A DNA stretch of 64,000 nt, taken from positions 57,748-121,747 of the forward strand of contig NZ_JMCC02000043.1 in NCBI RefSeq assembly GCF_000737335.2, in the 5' to 3' direction. The notes under the pieces are model-generated. The model saw nothing but the letters and a program-made list of their open reading frames with translations. It had not been told where the DNA came from and made no database searches. The position numbers and the translations under genes are program-made. This document shows positions 29,208 to 39,008 of this stretch, one piece after another; the first letter of the stretch is position 1; each line of letters starts with the position of its first letter. This DNA comes from Enhygromyxa salina (GTDB lineage: Bacteria; Myxococcota_A; Polyangia; Nannocystales; Nannocystaceae).

Positions 29208-29241
29208 ACCGCGGACAAATCACGTGTGATTTGTCCGCGGT
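29208..29241. terminator. 16-bp stem hairpin after patatin gene
   Basis: Arms 29208-29223 and 29226-29241 (accgcggacaaatcac / gtgatttgtccgcggt) pair perfectly around GT. A modest pyrimidine-rich stretch, tgtcgttccc, follows. Likely the terminator of the MBL-patatin operon. Confidence 0.75.
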
Positions 29242-29286
29242 GTCGTTCCCCATTCGGCCCGACCGAAGGGCCTGAGCGAAGCGAAG

Positions 29287-29350
29287 GTGTCGACGCGCGC
29301 GGAGGCGAAGCCGAGCACGGGTCGAGTCGGGGCGACTGGGGTATGAAAGC
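29287..29350. repeat. ~64-bp dispersed repeat, copy 1
   Basis: Nearly the same as 43512-43575 (differences near the right end only). It contains gtgtcgacgcgcgcggaggc at its left edge and cgactgggg at its right. It occurs in an intergenic spacer, and part of it (cgactggggtatga) also occurs just after the patatin stop at 29179. Confidence 0.75.
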
Positions 29351-29416
29351 CCAACATGATCAAGCTCACCTGACGGGGGGGTCCTGCGCGCTGCGCCATT
29401 AACTAACGTCGAGCCG

Positions 29417-30586
29417 ATGCCCTACAAGCTCGTCACGCTAGGTGGAGATGGAACCGGTCCCGAAGTCATGGCCGAAGGCCTGAAGGTCCTGCGCGCGGTC
29501 TCGGTGCCGCTCGGGATCGAGTGGGAGATCGACGACATCCCGTGCGGCGGGCAGTACTACCTCGAGCACGGTGATCTCGACTGGCCCGCGGACTCGCCCG
29601 AGCGCTGCAAGGCGTCGGATCTGATCTTGCTTGGCGCGGTTGGCTGGCCCGACCCCAAGGGCACCGGCGGCCCGGTGCTCATGCGTGACGGCAAGATGGC
29701 CGGGTTCTCGCCGGTGATCGGCAACCGCATGCGCCTGAACCTCTACGCCAACGTGCGGCCGATCAAGCTGTACCCCGGCGTGCAGCACCGGATCCACGGC
29801 GGCCACAAGCAGGTCTGGGAGCCCGGCAAGGTCGACATGGTGATCATCCGCGAGAACACCGAGGGCCTGTACGCCCCAACCGGCGGCAAGCTCAGCCCCG
29901 GCGGCGTCGCGGACGTCGCAATCGACACCCGCGTGATCACCCGGCGCGCTTCAGAGCAGGTGATCCGCCACGCGTTCGAGCTGTGCAAGCGCCGGGGCGA
30001 GCTCGGCACCGGTGGCGCGCCCAAGGACGGCAAGCTGCGCGTCACCGCGATCATCAAGGACAACGTGCTGCACGGCTGCCAGCTGTTCCGCGACGTGTTC
30101 TTCGAGATCGGCGCCGAGTACCCCGAGATCGAGAAAGACACGGCGATCGTCGACGCGTTCACGCAGTGGCTGATCGGCCAGCCCGAGTATTACGACGTGT
30201 GCGTGACAACCAACATGTTCGGCGACATCGTCACCGACCTGGCTTCCACGCTGCAGGGCGGCATGGGCATGGCCGTGGGTGCCAACACTGGCAAGGACCA
30301 CGCGATGTTCGAGCCGATCCACGGCAGCGCGCCCAAGCACGCGGGCAAGGACAAGGTCAACCCGATCGCCATGATCCTCTCGGTCAAAGAGGGGCTCGAG
30401 TGGCTGGGCGGGCAAAAGAGCGACCCACGGCTGACCAAGGCCGCCGCCGCGGTCGAGGCCGCCGTCGTCGAGGTGCTCGAGGCCGGCAAGCCGCTCACCT
30501 ATGATCTGGTCGGCAACGAGGCCGCCGCCAAGTGCAGCGAGGTCGGCTCGGCGATCGCCGAGGCCGCCGGGCGCCGCGTGGGGTGA
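29417..30586 (+). CDS. Isocitrate/isopropylmalate dehydrogenase family protein
   Basis: 389 residues. NAD-dependent beta-decarboxylating dehydrogenase. Seen: GDGTGPEV start, substrate loop NRMRLNLYANVRPIKL, VIIRENTEGLYAP, and TTNMFGDIVTDLAS followed by GSAPKHAGKDKVNPIAMIL. The Arg-Arg pattern and NLYANVRP resemble LeuB/TtuC enzymes more than ICDH. No leu genes adjoin it, so leucine biosynthesis is possible but unproven; tartrate- or homoisocitrate-type substrates remain alternatives. Its stop overlaps the GTG of the downstream RNA methyltransferase. Confidence 0.93.
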   Translation: MPYKLVTLGGDGTGPEVMAEGLKVLRAVSVPLGIEWEIDDIPCGGQYYLEHGDLDWPADSPERCKASDLILLGAVGWPDPKGTGGPVLMRDGKMAGFSPVIGNRMRLNLYANVRPIKLYPGVQHRIHGGHKQVWEPGKVDMVIIRENTEGLYAPTGGKLSPGGVADVAIDTRVITRRASEQVIRHAFELCKRRGELGTGGAPKDGKLRVTAIIKDNVLHGCQLFRDVFFEIGAEYPEIEKDTAIVDAFTQWLIGQPEYYDVCVTTNMFGDIVTDLASTLQGGMGMAVGANTGKDHAMFEPIHGSAPKHAGKDKVNPIAMILSVKEGLEWLGGQKSDPRLTKAAAAVEAAVVEVLEAGKPLTYDLVGNEAAAKCSEVGSAIAEAAGRRVG

Positions 30587-31416
30587 GCGTTCTCGAAGAT
30601 CCGCGCCTGCGGCCCTATCGAGACTTGCAGGGCCGGATCGCAAAGCCGGACCCAGATCGCTTCCTAGATCGCTTCATCGTCGAGGGCGCTCTCGCGGTCG
30701 AGCGGCTGCTGGCGACGCGAGGCCCAGCCGCCCAGGCGCTGGGCGTCGCCGCGCTGGAGGTCGAGTCGGTGGTGTGCACCCCCAGCCAGCGCGCGAGGCT
30801 GGCGCTCCCCGCCGCGCTCCCCGTGATCGAGCTGTCGAAGCCGCAGCTGTCCGAGCTGGCCGGGTTCGCGTTTCATCGCGGGGTGCTGGCCTGCGCGCGA
30901 CGACCCGCGGCGCAGCGCGAGCTCGACCCTGAAACGCTCGCGCGCTTGCGAGGGCGCGAGCGCGTCACGATTGTCGTCGCCGAGGGCCTCGCGGATCCAC
31001 GCAACCTCGGCGCGCTTGTTCGCAACGTCGCCGCGTTCTCGGCCGACCTGCTGATCGCCGACGCGCGCGGGGCCGATCTGTATTCGCGGCTCGCGATCCG
31101 GGCCAGCGTTGGCAACGTGTTTCGGGTCCCGTGCCTGGTCAGCGACGCGCTGCCCAGCACGATCGTCGCCCTCGCCCGCGAACTCTGCGCGAAGATCATC
31201 GCCGCGACGCCCGAGCCCACTGCCGCGCTGGTCCACCAATTTGAACCCCCCGCGAAGCAGATCCTGTTGGTCGGCAACGAGGGGGCAGGGCTCTCGCCCG
31301 AGCTGCTCGCGTGTGCCGACCATCGCGTGCGGATCCCGGTCGCGGACGGCTCGGACTCGCTCAACGTGGCCGCCGCGACGGCGGTGCTCTTGTTCGCTCT
31401 GTCTGCGCGAAGCTAG
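30583..31416 (+). CDS. TrmH/SpoU-family RNA 2'-O-methyltransferase
   Basis: 277 residues from GTG 30583, which overlaps the upstream TGA as GTGA. A divergent N-terminal substrate-binding domain (DRFIVEGALAVERLL) is followed by the SPOUT knot: VVAEGLADPRNLGALVRNVAAF, ILLVGNEGAGLSPELL and RIPVADGSDSLNVAAATAV, the three SpoU motifs with the conserved N, E and S-x-N. Methylates ribose in rRNA or tRNA using SAM. The exact target nucleotide is unknown. Confidence 0.93.
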   Translation: MSVLEDPRLRPYRDLQGRIAKPDPDRFLDRFIVEGALAVERLLATRGPAAQALGVAALEVESVVCTPSQRARLALPAALPVIELSKPQLSELAGFAFHRGVLACARRPAAQRELDPETLARLRGRERVTIVVAEGLADPRNLGALVRNVAAFSADLLIADARGADLYSRLAIRASVGNVFRVPCLVSDALPSTIVALARELCAKIIAATPEPTAALVHQFEPPAKQILLVGNEGAGLSPELLACADHRVRIPVADGSDSLNVAAATAVLLFALSARS

Positions 31417-31423
31417 TGCGGCA

Positions 31424-31873
31424 CTAGAGCGCCGAGTGCAGCGTTTGCGCATCGATCGCGCCGGGGATCGGCGTCATGAGCTGCTGGGTCAGCGCGGCCG
31501 CCGAGTCATCCCCGTCCGCATAGAAGTCTGGCCAACAAGTCCTCAACTCGTCGACGGCGAGGCCCACGCAGATGTCCCGTTCATCGCCGCAGCCACGGGT
31601 TGCGCACTTCTTCAGGTCGCCAAGGATCCGGCCGAAGTCCCCGCAAGGCTCGGTGTAGGTCTCGTCGGCGATGATCGCCTCGAGGTAGAGCGAGTAGCCC
31701 TCGCACGACTTCTTGCAGTTCTTGACCTCGTTCCAGATCTCCATTGAGTCTGGGCAATCACACTGGGCCTTGCACAGCTTCTCCAGGGTGTTCGCGGCTC
31801 GACTCGCGTCGCTGCCACACCCGGCCACGCTGAACATCAAGACGCCGACCGCAGTTGGGATACTGGTTCTCAT
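31424..31873 (-). CDS. Small Cys-rich lipoprotein
   Basis: 149 residues from ATG 31873 (MRTSIPTAVG). The lipobox VAGC gives Cys19. About ten Cys follow in spaced pairs (LCKAQCDCPD, NCKKSCEGY, KKCATRGCGDERDIC), suggesting a helical disulfide-bonded domain. No known family recognised. Convergent with the methyltransferase gene (7 bases apart) and divergent from kbl. Confidence 0.85.
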   Translation of the reverse strand: MRTSIPTAVGVLMFSVAGCGSDASRAANTLEKLCKAQCDCPDSMEIWNEVKNCKKSCEGYSLYLEAIIADETYTEPCGDFGRILGDLKKCATRGCGDERDICVGLAVDELRTCWPDFYADGDDSAAALTQQLMTPIPGAIDAQTLHSAL

Positions 31874-31937
31874 GGTCGGAAGGCTACCCACACGTCGCCC
31901 CAGCGTGCAATATCGCAAGCTCACGGAGCAATCACCG

Positions 31938-33128
<1,191 letters not shown>

Positions 33129-33156
33129 CTCCTGCGAAGGGTGATAGTCTCTGATC

Positions 33157-33555
33157 GTGGGACTGTTCGACTCGATGCTCGCGGCGCTGGGTCTGCGCAA
33201 TGACACGACGCCGGTCGGCGATGAGCAGCCGACGCCCGTCGATCCCGCGCGCGACCTGGCGCTCGAGCAGCAAGACGACGCCGCCAGCTTCGACTTCGCG
33301 GCCGACATCGCCCGCTACTTCACCGCCGAGTTTCGGGTCGACACGGCGTGGAGCAGGCCCGCGCGCCGCGACGGGCTGTTTGCCGAGTACGGGATCCGCG
33401 ATGTCGCCCACTGGTACCAGGTCAAGGCCACGTTCGCGCGCTGGCTCGAGTCGCCCGACGGCAAGTCCAAGTATCCAACCGAGGATGCGCTGATCCAGGC
33501 CCGACTGACGACGACGCAGACCATGGGCGTCGACGACCTCGACCTGCTGCCTTGA
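33157..33555 (+). CDS. Hypothetical 132-residue soluble protein
   Basis: GTG start 28 bases after the kbl stop. Acidic N-terminal linker (residues ~15-45), then a compact ~80-residue region (FDFAADIARYFTAEFR, DVAHWYQVKATFARWLESP). No signal peptide or membrane segment. The spacing suggests co-transcription with kbl. The function cannot be named. Confidence 0.75.
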   Translation: MGLFDSMLAALGLRNDTTPVGDEQPTPVDPARDLALEQQDDAASFDFAADIARYFTAEFRVDTAWSRPARRDGLFAEYGIRDVAHWYQVKATFARWLESPDGKSKYPTEDALIQARLTTTQTMGVDDLDLLP

Positions 33556-33915
33556 GCTCACGCCGGTCCGCCGAGAGTCGCACGGCGTGGAAGTTCGTCC
33601 CCGGACGCCAGATACGACGCGGCGGGTGGAGCCAGAGTCGGGTGCCAGGTACCGGCGACGGGCCGCTCGCACGGAGCCGCCGGGATCTGCCACGCGCGGA
33701 TGCGGCTGGTGGAGCTGGGCGGGGACGCGACGCTTCGGGTGTCCGCCGTGTGCAGCGCCAGGCGGCGAGGCGGTTTCGACTGGGGCCACGCTTTCGACGG
33801 GAAGTGAGCTCGGTGCTGCGCACGCGCTCGTTCGACGTCGGTGTCGACGCCGGAAAGCTGGTCTTCGAGCTCAGCAGCAACCCGTCGTTTCGTACGGCGA
33901 TGCGAAGCTCACGGA
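33556..33915. other. Spacer without a confident gene
   Basis: 360 bases between two convergent genes. Several frames are open on both strands, but all are Arg/Pro-rich, as expected of non-coding GC-rich DNA, and none begins with a plausible ribosome binding site or family motif. A short stretch around 33810-33900 (reading VDAGKLVFELSSNPSF on plus) might be a gene scrap. Confidence 0.5.
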
Positions 33916-34515
33916 TCACCGAACCCGCGCGAAGCGTCGCTCGATTCGCTCGAGGTGGCGCACACGCTGCGCCTGGGTGCGGGTCTCCATTGCGTGCAAG
34001 CACAGCCAGATCCTGGTGCAGCGGATCGCAAACCCCAGCCGAAGCGCGCGCAGGAGCAACCGCTTGCCCGCGGAGCCCGACAGCGCCATCACCCAGCGCG
34101 GCGTGCCCGTCGAGGTCACCCCGGCGATGAGTCGAATGTGACGAAGCATCGACGCGGGGGCGTGCTGTCCAGGCCCGGGCAGGGTGAAGGACACGCCGGG
34201 TACGAACACACGCTCGAGCCAGCCCTTGAGCAGGGCCGGGACCGAGAACAGCCAGGTTGGGTAGACAAACACCAAGCCCTCGGCCCAGCGCAGGCGCTCG
34301 GCGTGACGGGCCGTGTCCGGCGGATCGAGCTCACTCGGCGTGGTCATGTAGACCTGCCACTCGGCCTCGTCGATCACCGGGTTGAAGCCCTCGGCGTAGA
34401 GATCGATCACCTCGACCTCGTGACGACCGCGGGCGAGACCGGCGAGCACACGCTCGAGCATGGCGTGACAGAAGCTGTCCGCGTGCGGGTGACAGTAGAC
34501 GACGAGGATGCGCAT
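33916..34515 (-). CDS. NAD(P)H-dependent oxidoreductase, flavodoxin-like fold
   Basis: 199 residues from ATG 34515 (MRILVVYCHPHADSF). Member of the NQO1/modulator-of-drug-activity-B flavodoxin-like group: YCHPHADSF phosphate loop, VIDLYAEGFNPV, VFVYPTWLFSVPALLKGWLERVF (FMN-binding). Uses FMN to pass two electrons from NAD(P)H to quinones or other acceptors. It lies on the same strand as the downstream-positioned MpaB-like oxygenase gene, with repeat elements in between. Confidence 0.88.
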   Translation of the reverse strand: MRILVVYCHPHADSFCHAMLERVLAGLARGRHEVEVIDLYAEGFNPVIDEAEWQVYMTTPSELDPPDTARHAERLRWAEGLVFVYPTWLFSVPALLKGWLERVFVPGVSFTLPGPGQHAPASMLRHIRLIAGVTSTGTPRWVMALSGSAGKRLLLRALRLGFAIRCTRIWLCLHAMETRTQAQRVRHLERIERRFARVR

Positions 34516-34550
34516 GGCTTTCCAGCTGACCGGTGAGCGTGATTCAAGGA

Positions 34551-34653
34551 TTCTAGGGGGCCAATGATGCCCTCGCATACAAACGGCCCCTTGGGAACGA
34601 GCGAAGCGAGTGACCGCGAAGTGGGAAGCCGCCTGTGGGGGTCATGAGGAGCC
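34551..34653 (+). repeat. Dispersed palindromic repeat family, copy A
   Basis: 103-base unit beginning ttctagggggcc, containing ttgggaacgagcgaagcgag and ending gtgggggtcatgaggagcc. Tandem with copy B (offset 106). The junction gcccccttctagggggc forms a hairpin. Confidence 0.85.
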
Positions 34654-34656
34654 CCC

Positions 34657-34759
34657 TTCTAGGGGGCCAATGATGCCCTCGCATACAAACGGCCGCTTGG
34701 GAGCGAGCGAAGCGAGTGACCGCGAAGTGCGAAGTCGCCTGTGGGGGTCATGAGGAGCC
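34657..34759 (+). repeat. Dispersed palindromic repeat family, copy B
   Basis: Second tandem unit, about 95% like copy A. Its end runs over the stop of the MpaB-like gene (34748), so the last few codons of that gene are repeat-derived. Confidence 0.85.
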
Positions 34760-35740
34760 GATCCGACGGTAGGCCTCGAGGTAGCCCTCGGCCCGACGCA
34801 TGTGATCCGGCTGCAGACGCATCGCCGTACGCAGCGCAGCGCAGAGCAGCCGCGCGCGTCGCTGCGTGCGTGGGCTCCAGTCGAGCCCGTAGGCGTCGCG
34901 CAGGTGGGGAGGCAGCCAGCCGGTCGTCATGTCGCGCACGGCGAGGAACATCAGCCGGCGAGGATCCACCCGACGCGCGACGGTCGCGACGCCACTGGGC
35001 AGCCAGCTGAGGTCGACGGTCTGCCCAAACAGCTCGAACACGAGCGGCAGCTCGCTCGGCGTCACCACGCTCGCCGCGGCCTTGCGACCTTGGTCCCCAA
35101 CCGCGGTCCGCGGGCCTTGGTACATCATGCGCATATAGGCCTCGTGCCCGGCCCAGTCCCGCGCGAGGGCGCGCTCGGGGATCCCGAACATCGCGGCGAG
35201 GCGCGGCAGCTCGCGTATCAGTTGGTCCTTGTGTTCGCGCGACAGGGGCCTGACGAGCTCCCCGTACAGGAGCACGGCGGTGTCGACGATCGTCATCAAG
35301 ACCCACAGTAGCGCCTCGAGATCGTTGCCCTCGTAGGGGTCGCCCTGTTGGTACACACCCGCGCCCTGATCCAGCATCCCGCTGACGGCCTCGTGCTTGC
35401 GGTGCAGCTTCATAGCGAGCTCGCGGGCCTGATCGACGGTCCCAAACACCACGCCATCGACGAAGGCGATCGTCGTTTGCAGGCGCAGCCCAACGTCGGC
35501 CTTGGAGTTGTTGACCAGCGCAGCGGCGACTCCGGGGTGGGAAGCTTGCAGGAGGTTGGCCCGCATGGCGCCGAACCACACGGCCTTTTGTGAGTAGAGC
35601 TCCCAGCTGATCGTGTCGGGACCAAACAGGCCGACGTTGGGATCGACGACGTCGAAGACGTCTCGCATCGAGCGGTCGAGCTCGTCGGCGTCGACGACTC
35701 GCTCGAGGGGGGCTGGGTGTGGGTCCGGCGGGTTTTTCAT
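34748..35740 (-). CDS. MpaB-like oxygenase (DUF2236)
   Basis: 330 residues from ATG 35740 (MKNPPDPHPAPLERV); an in-frame ATG at 35782 lies in the divergent promoter. Pattern of the ER-bound oxygenase MpaB/latex-clearing (DUF2236) family: WFGAMRANLLQASHPGVAAAL, a DPYEGNDLEALLWVLMTIVD helix and DPRRLMFLAVRDMTTGWLPPHLR. These are heme-dependent oxygenases acting on isoprenoid or lipid substrates. It is divergent by 40 bases from the cNMP/BFD gene, implying shared regulation of the lipid locus. The 3' end overlaps repeat copy B. Confidence 0.85.
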   Translation of the reverse strand: MKNPPDPHPAPLERVVDADELDRSMRDVFDVVDPNVGLFGPDTISWELYSQKAVWFGAMRANLLQASHPGVAAALVNNSKADVGLRLQTTIAFVDGVVFGTVDQARELAMKLHRKHEAVSGMLDQGAGVYQQGDPYEGNDLEALLWVLMTIVDTAVLLYGELVRPLSREHKDQLIRELPRLAAMFGIPERALARDWAGHEAYMRMMYQGPRTAVGDQGRKAAASVVTPSELPLVFELFGQTVDLSWLPSGVATVARRVDPRRLMFLAVRDMTTGWLPPHLRDAYGLDWSPRTQRRARLLCAALRTAMRLQPDHMRRAEGYLEAYRRIGSS

Positions 35741-35780
35741 GGAGGACTCGAAGCTGTTAGTGTGAACGTCTGGAACGAGC
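35741..35780. promoter_or_regulatory. Divergent promoter of the MpaB and cNMP/BFD genes
   Basis: Only 40 bases separate the two ATGs, so the RNA-polymerase sites for the two directions must overlap each other or the coding starts. ttagtgtgaac is the only AT-rich element. No precise -10/-35 can be assigned. Confidence 0.4.
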
Positions 35781-36794
35781 ATGTCAGGGCGCGACCCACT
35801 CGACGTAGATGAGGCCCGCCGGGTGTTGCCAACGCTGGCCGTGCTCGCAGATCTCGAGCTCGAAGTCGGCGCGACCAGCGAGGTCCGCAAGCAGTCGTTC
35901 GCGCCGGGCGAGATCGTGATCGCGGCGGGCGAGCGCGGCGACGCTTGCTACTTCATCCTCGACGGCCAGGCCCGGGTCCGCAACGGCGAGCGAACCTTGT
36001 CGCTGCTCAACCCCGGTCACTGTTTTGGCGAACTCGCCGTGCTGTCCAACGCCCCGCGCTCGGCGACGGTCGAAGCCGAGGGGCCGCTCGTGGTCCTGCG
36101 CGTGGAGGCGCAGCGCTTTCGTCGATGGTACCTGTGTCATCCGCCGCTCGAGAGTCTGCTCGGGACGTTGCAGCAGATGTACCAACGCCCGGAGGGGGGC
36201 CTCGTCACGATCCACCGCGGCGAGCATGACGGCCACCCGTGTGTCAGCTCGGTCCGGGAGCTGGCCAACGGTCGGGCGATGATGAGCACCCAGCTGATCG
36301 GCCGCAAAGTCCTGATCTTGTCGGTCTCTGGCCCGCACGAGGGCGACGCGCGGACCGTCGAGCACGCGGGCGCCGAAGCCCCCGGCGAGCGCGTGGGGGC
36401 CAGCCGAACGCTGCATCTTCGCGGGGGCGTCCCCGTCAGCGCCGAGATCGTCGGCGGGGTCGAGGGCGTCGATCACCTCGTCGCGCGCATGGTGATGGGC
36501 CGAAGCCTGCGCGAGGCCGAGCTGGCGCGATTTCGCTGGACCGGTACGACCGCGGCGGCCCAGGCCTCGTCGGGCCTGTTGTGCCCCTGCGTGGGCCTGA
36601 CGATCGCCCAGGCGCGAACGCTACTTGGCCAAGACGGCGCCACCGATCTCGCGCAGCGCTGCGGAGCGGGATCGATCTGCGGCAATTGTCGGCCCAAGCT
36701 CGAGTCGATTCGCAACGGGTCCACTCACGACGGGCGCGACGCGCCGAAGCTCGGTCCCCGCCAACGCTTGCGCCGACTCCTCGGTCGCGGATGA
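35781..36794 (+). CDS. Cyclic-nucleotide-binding protein fused to BFD-like [2Fe-2S] domain
   Basis: 337 residues. Residues ~35-130 form a cNMP-binding domain (FAPGEIVIAAGERGDACYFILDG, HCFGELAVLSNAPRSATVEAE; the phosphate-binding Arg of RSATV is present). The middle ~130 residues are of unknown type (GLVTIHRGEHDGHPCVSSVREL). The C-terminal BFD-like [2Fe-2S] domain has four Cys: CPCVGLTIAQARTLL...CGAGSICGNC. Fusing a cyclic-nucleotide sensor to this redox domain is uncommon. First gene of the collinear block that includes a desaturase and the patatin, so it may be an electron carrier or a sensor for that block. Confidence 0.88.
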   Translation: MSGRDPLDVDEARRVLPTLAVLADLELEVGATSEVRKQSFAPGEIVIAAGERGDACYFILDGQARVRNGERTLSLLNPGHCFGELAVLSNAPRSATVEAEGPLVVLRVEAQRFRRWYLCHPPLESLLGTLQQMYQRPEGGLVTIHRGEHDGHPCVSSVRELANGRAMMSTQLIGRKVLILSVSGPHEGDARTVEHAGAEAPGERVGASRTLHLRGGVPVSAEIVGGVEGVDHLVARMVMGRSLREAELARFRWTGTTAAAQASSGLLCPCVGLTIAQARTLLGQDGATDLAQRCGAGSICGNCRPKLESIRNGSTHDGRDAPKLGPRQRLRRLLGRG

Positions 36795-36951
36795 GCGTTC
36801 GTCTCGACCGTCCAAGACCGTCCAGACTGACAAGACGGTCGCGACGACGGTCCGCCGACACTGGCTGGTCTACGTGTTCGTGTGGGCGCGGTCGATCGCG
36901 GCGCCTGGCACTCGGGCGGCGTTGGTACACGACTTGCTCAAACGCAGAGCG

Positions 36952-37869
36952 ATGTCCGAGACAGCGCTCCCCCAGCTCGACGCCAAGCGCCTGCGTGAAC
37001 TGTCTGTGCTCCAGCCCTGGAAGAGCCTCGCGCTGATCGCCATGGAGTGGGTCGCCGTCTCGACCGTCGCGGTGCTGTGCTGGCAGCACTGGCACCCCGC
37101 GCTCTACGTCCTCGCGGTGATGTTCATCGGGGCGCGGCAGCACTCGCTCGCGGTGATGATGCACGAGGGCGTCCACTTCCGGCTCGCGCGAGACAAGCAG
37201 CTCAACGACTGGATGGCCGAGCTGCTGTGCGCCTGGCCGCTCTTGTTCGTCAGCACCCACGCCTACCGCCGCACGCACTTCACCCATCACAAACACACGG
37301 GCACCGCGATCGACCCGGACCTCGACCGCAGGCACCACGCTGCGTTTGTGTTTCCACGACCGCGCCGCTCGATCCTGCGCTGGCTCGTGGTCTCGACCCT
37401 CGGCGGCGGCGCCGTTCGCATCGGCCGCTTCATGTTCACGATGGAGTCGAGCGCGAAGCCAAGGAGTGACCGAAGGTTTGCGATCGCCCGGGTCCTGTTC
37501 CTCGCCAGCTTGGCCCTGGTCCTGACCTTGACCCACGCGTGGCTCGCGTTCTTGGTCATGTGGGTCGTGCCCCTGCTGACCTGGGCGATCACGGCGCAGG
37601 AGATCCGCACGATCGCCGAGCACGACGGTATCCCGGCCCGGCCCGGCGACTACGGTCTGACCCGCACGACCTTGCCGACCGTCTTCGATCGCCTGTTCGT
37701 GCTCAGCCAAGGCATCAACTACCACTTCGAGCACCACCTGTACCCCAGCGTTCCAACCTACAACCTCGCCGCCCTGCATGAAGCCTTGTGCGAGGACCCG
37801 GAGCACCGCGCCAACCTTCACGTGACCCGCGGCTACCATCGCGTGCTGTTGGTAGAGTGCGCGAGCTGA
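36952..37869 (+). CDS. Fatty-acid desaturase (membrane di-iron)
   Basis: 305 residues from ATG 36952 (MSETALPQLD); the frame is open upstream, so a longer form is possible. Membrane helices around residues 25-75 and 165-205. The three di-iron histidine boxes are MMHEGVH, HFTHHKH and FEHHLYP, placing it in the acyl-lipid/sphingolipid desaturase superfamily. Needs an electron donor; the preceding [2Fe-2S] protein is an attractive but unproven candidate. 25 bases ahead of the SDR gene. Confidence 0.92.
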   Translation: MSETALPQLDAKRLRELSVLQPWKSLALIAMEWVAVSTVAVLCWQHWHPALYVLAVMFIGARQHSLAVMMHEGVHFRLARDKQLNDWMAELLCAWPLLFVSTHAYRRTHFTHHKHTGTAIDPDLDRRHHAAFVFPRPRRSILRWLVVSTLGGGAVRIGRFMFTMESSAKPRSDRRFAIARVLFLASLALVLTLTHAWLAFLVMWVVPLLTWAITAQEIRTIAEHDGIPARPGDYGLTRTTLPTVFDRLFVLSQGINYHFEHHLYPSVPTYNLAALHEALCEDPEHRANLHVTRGYHRVLLVECAS

Positions 37870-37894
37870 TCACCCCAACCGCTGGAGCGTCATC

Positions 37895-38980
37895 ATCGAC
37901 TACCTCATCACAGGCGCGACCGGTTGGATCGGTCGCTTCGTCGTCGAACGCCTGCTCGAGCGCGAGTCGGCGCGGCTGTGGCTGCTGGTCCGACCGTCAA
38001 CGGCAAGGCGCGAGGCCGAGCAGCTCGAGATCTGGCGGCAGCGTGGGGACGTCCGCGTGCTCGAGGGCGATCTAAACGCGCCGCGGCATGGGCTTGGGCT
38101 GAGCGACGACGCGGTGGCGGAGATCGCCTTCGACCACGTGTTTCACCTCGCGGCTGGTTTCGCGCTGCGCCCCGAGGCCAACGAGCTCGACCGGATCAAC
38201 GTTGGCGGGACCCGGGCGCTGATCACCTGGCTGCGCGCGCGTGGGTTCGCGGGTGTGTTTCACTACGTGTCCTCGATCGCCGCCGCGGGCGACCACCGCG
38301 GCCTCGTCCGCGAGGACGAGCTCGACCTCGGGCAGACGCTCCACCACCCCTATCACCGCTCGAAGTACGACGCCGAGCAGCTCGTCCGCGGCCTCGAACA
38401 ACTGCGCTGGCGAATCTACCGCCCGAGCGCCGTCGTCGGCGACAGCCGCACGGGCTACATGATCCGCTCGGACGGCTCGTACTTCCTGTTCTCGATGGCC
38501 CGCCGCCTGTCCCGGCTCCCGGCTTGGGTTCCGGTGATCAACCCGCGACCGGGTGCGCTCAACATGGTGCCGGTGGACTTCGTGGCTGCGGCCCTCGACG
38601 CCCTCGCCCACGCGCCGGGCTGGGACGGACGGACCTTTCACATCGTCGATCCAGATCCGCCCTCGATGCTCGAGACCTTCAACATGCTGTCGGCGCTCGC
38701 CGGTGGGCCGCGCATGGTCTGGACCCCCGATCCTCAACCCTCGCGGCCTGGATTGGCGCGGCTGCTCTCGCCCGTTGTCGCGCTGCGCGATCGCGTGCTC
38801 GCGGCCGTCGGCGTGCCCGTCGCAGCGTGGAAAGCATCGAACTTCGAGGTCAGCTTCGCGACGGACAACATCGACGCCGCGCTCGCCGGCACCGGGCTCC
38901 GCTGTCCACCGCAGCGTGAATATCTGGCCCAGCTGTGGGACTACTGGGCGCACAACCTCGATCCTGATCGCCGCAGCTAG
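37895..38980 (+). CDS. NAD-dependent epimerase/dehydratase-like extended SDR with apparent AUC start
   Basis: 361 residues. Extended SDR with N-terminal Rossmann motif DYLITGATGWIGRFVVERLL, FDHVFHLAAGFALRP, YVSSIAAAG and catalytic YHRSK; resembles the SDRs that act on sterols or polyketide/fatty-acyl chains. The Rossmann start is intact only if translation begins at 37895, where the codon is ATC rather than ATG; a Shine-Dalgarno TGGAG lies 7 bases before it. No ATG, GTG, TTG or CTG occurs in frame between the upstream stop (37853) and 37895. Possible alternative: internal GTG 38057, which would delete the cofactor site. Confidence 0.82.
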   Translation: MDYLITGATGWIGRFVVERLLERESARLWLLVRPSTARREAEQLEIWRQRGDVRVLEGDLNAPRHGLGLSDDAVAEIAFDHVFHLAAGFALRPEANELDRINVGGTRALITWLRARGFAGVFHYVSSIAAAGDHRGLVREDELDLGQTLHHPYHRSKYDAEQLVRGLEQLRWRIYRPSAVVGDSRTGYMIRSDGSYFLFSMARRLSRLPAWVPVINPRPGALNMVPVDFVAAALDALAHAPGWDGRTFHIVDPDPPSMLETFNMLSALAGGPRMVWTPDPQPSRPGLARLLSPVVALRDRVLAAVGVPVAAWKASNFEVSFATDNIDAALAGTGLRCPPQREYLAQLWDYWAHNLDPDRRS

Positions 38981-39008
38981 ATCGAGTGAACATCATGATC
39001 GGGGTGCC

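Noticed and set aside
33556..33915. Several overlapping frames in the spacer after the 33157 gene
   Set aside because: All are Arg/Pro/Ser-rich without start signals; none is supported over the others.
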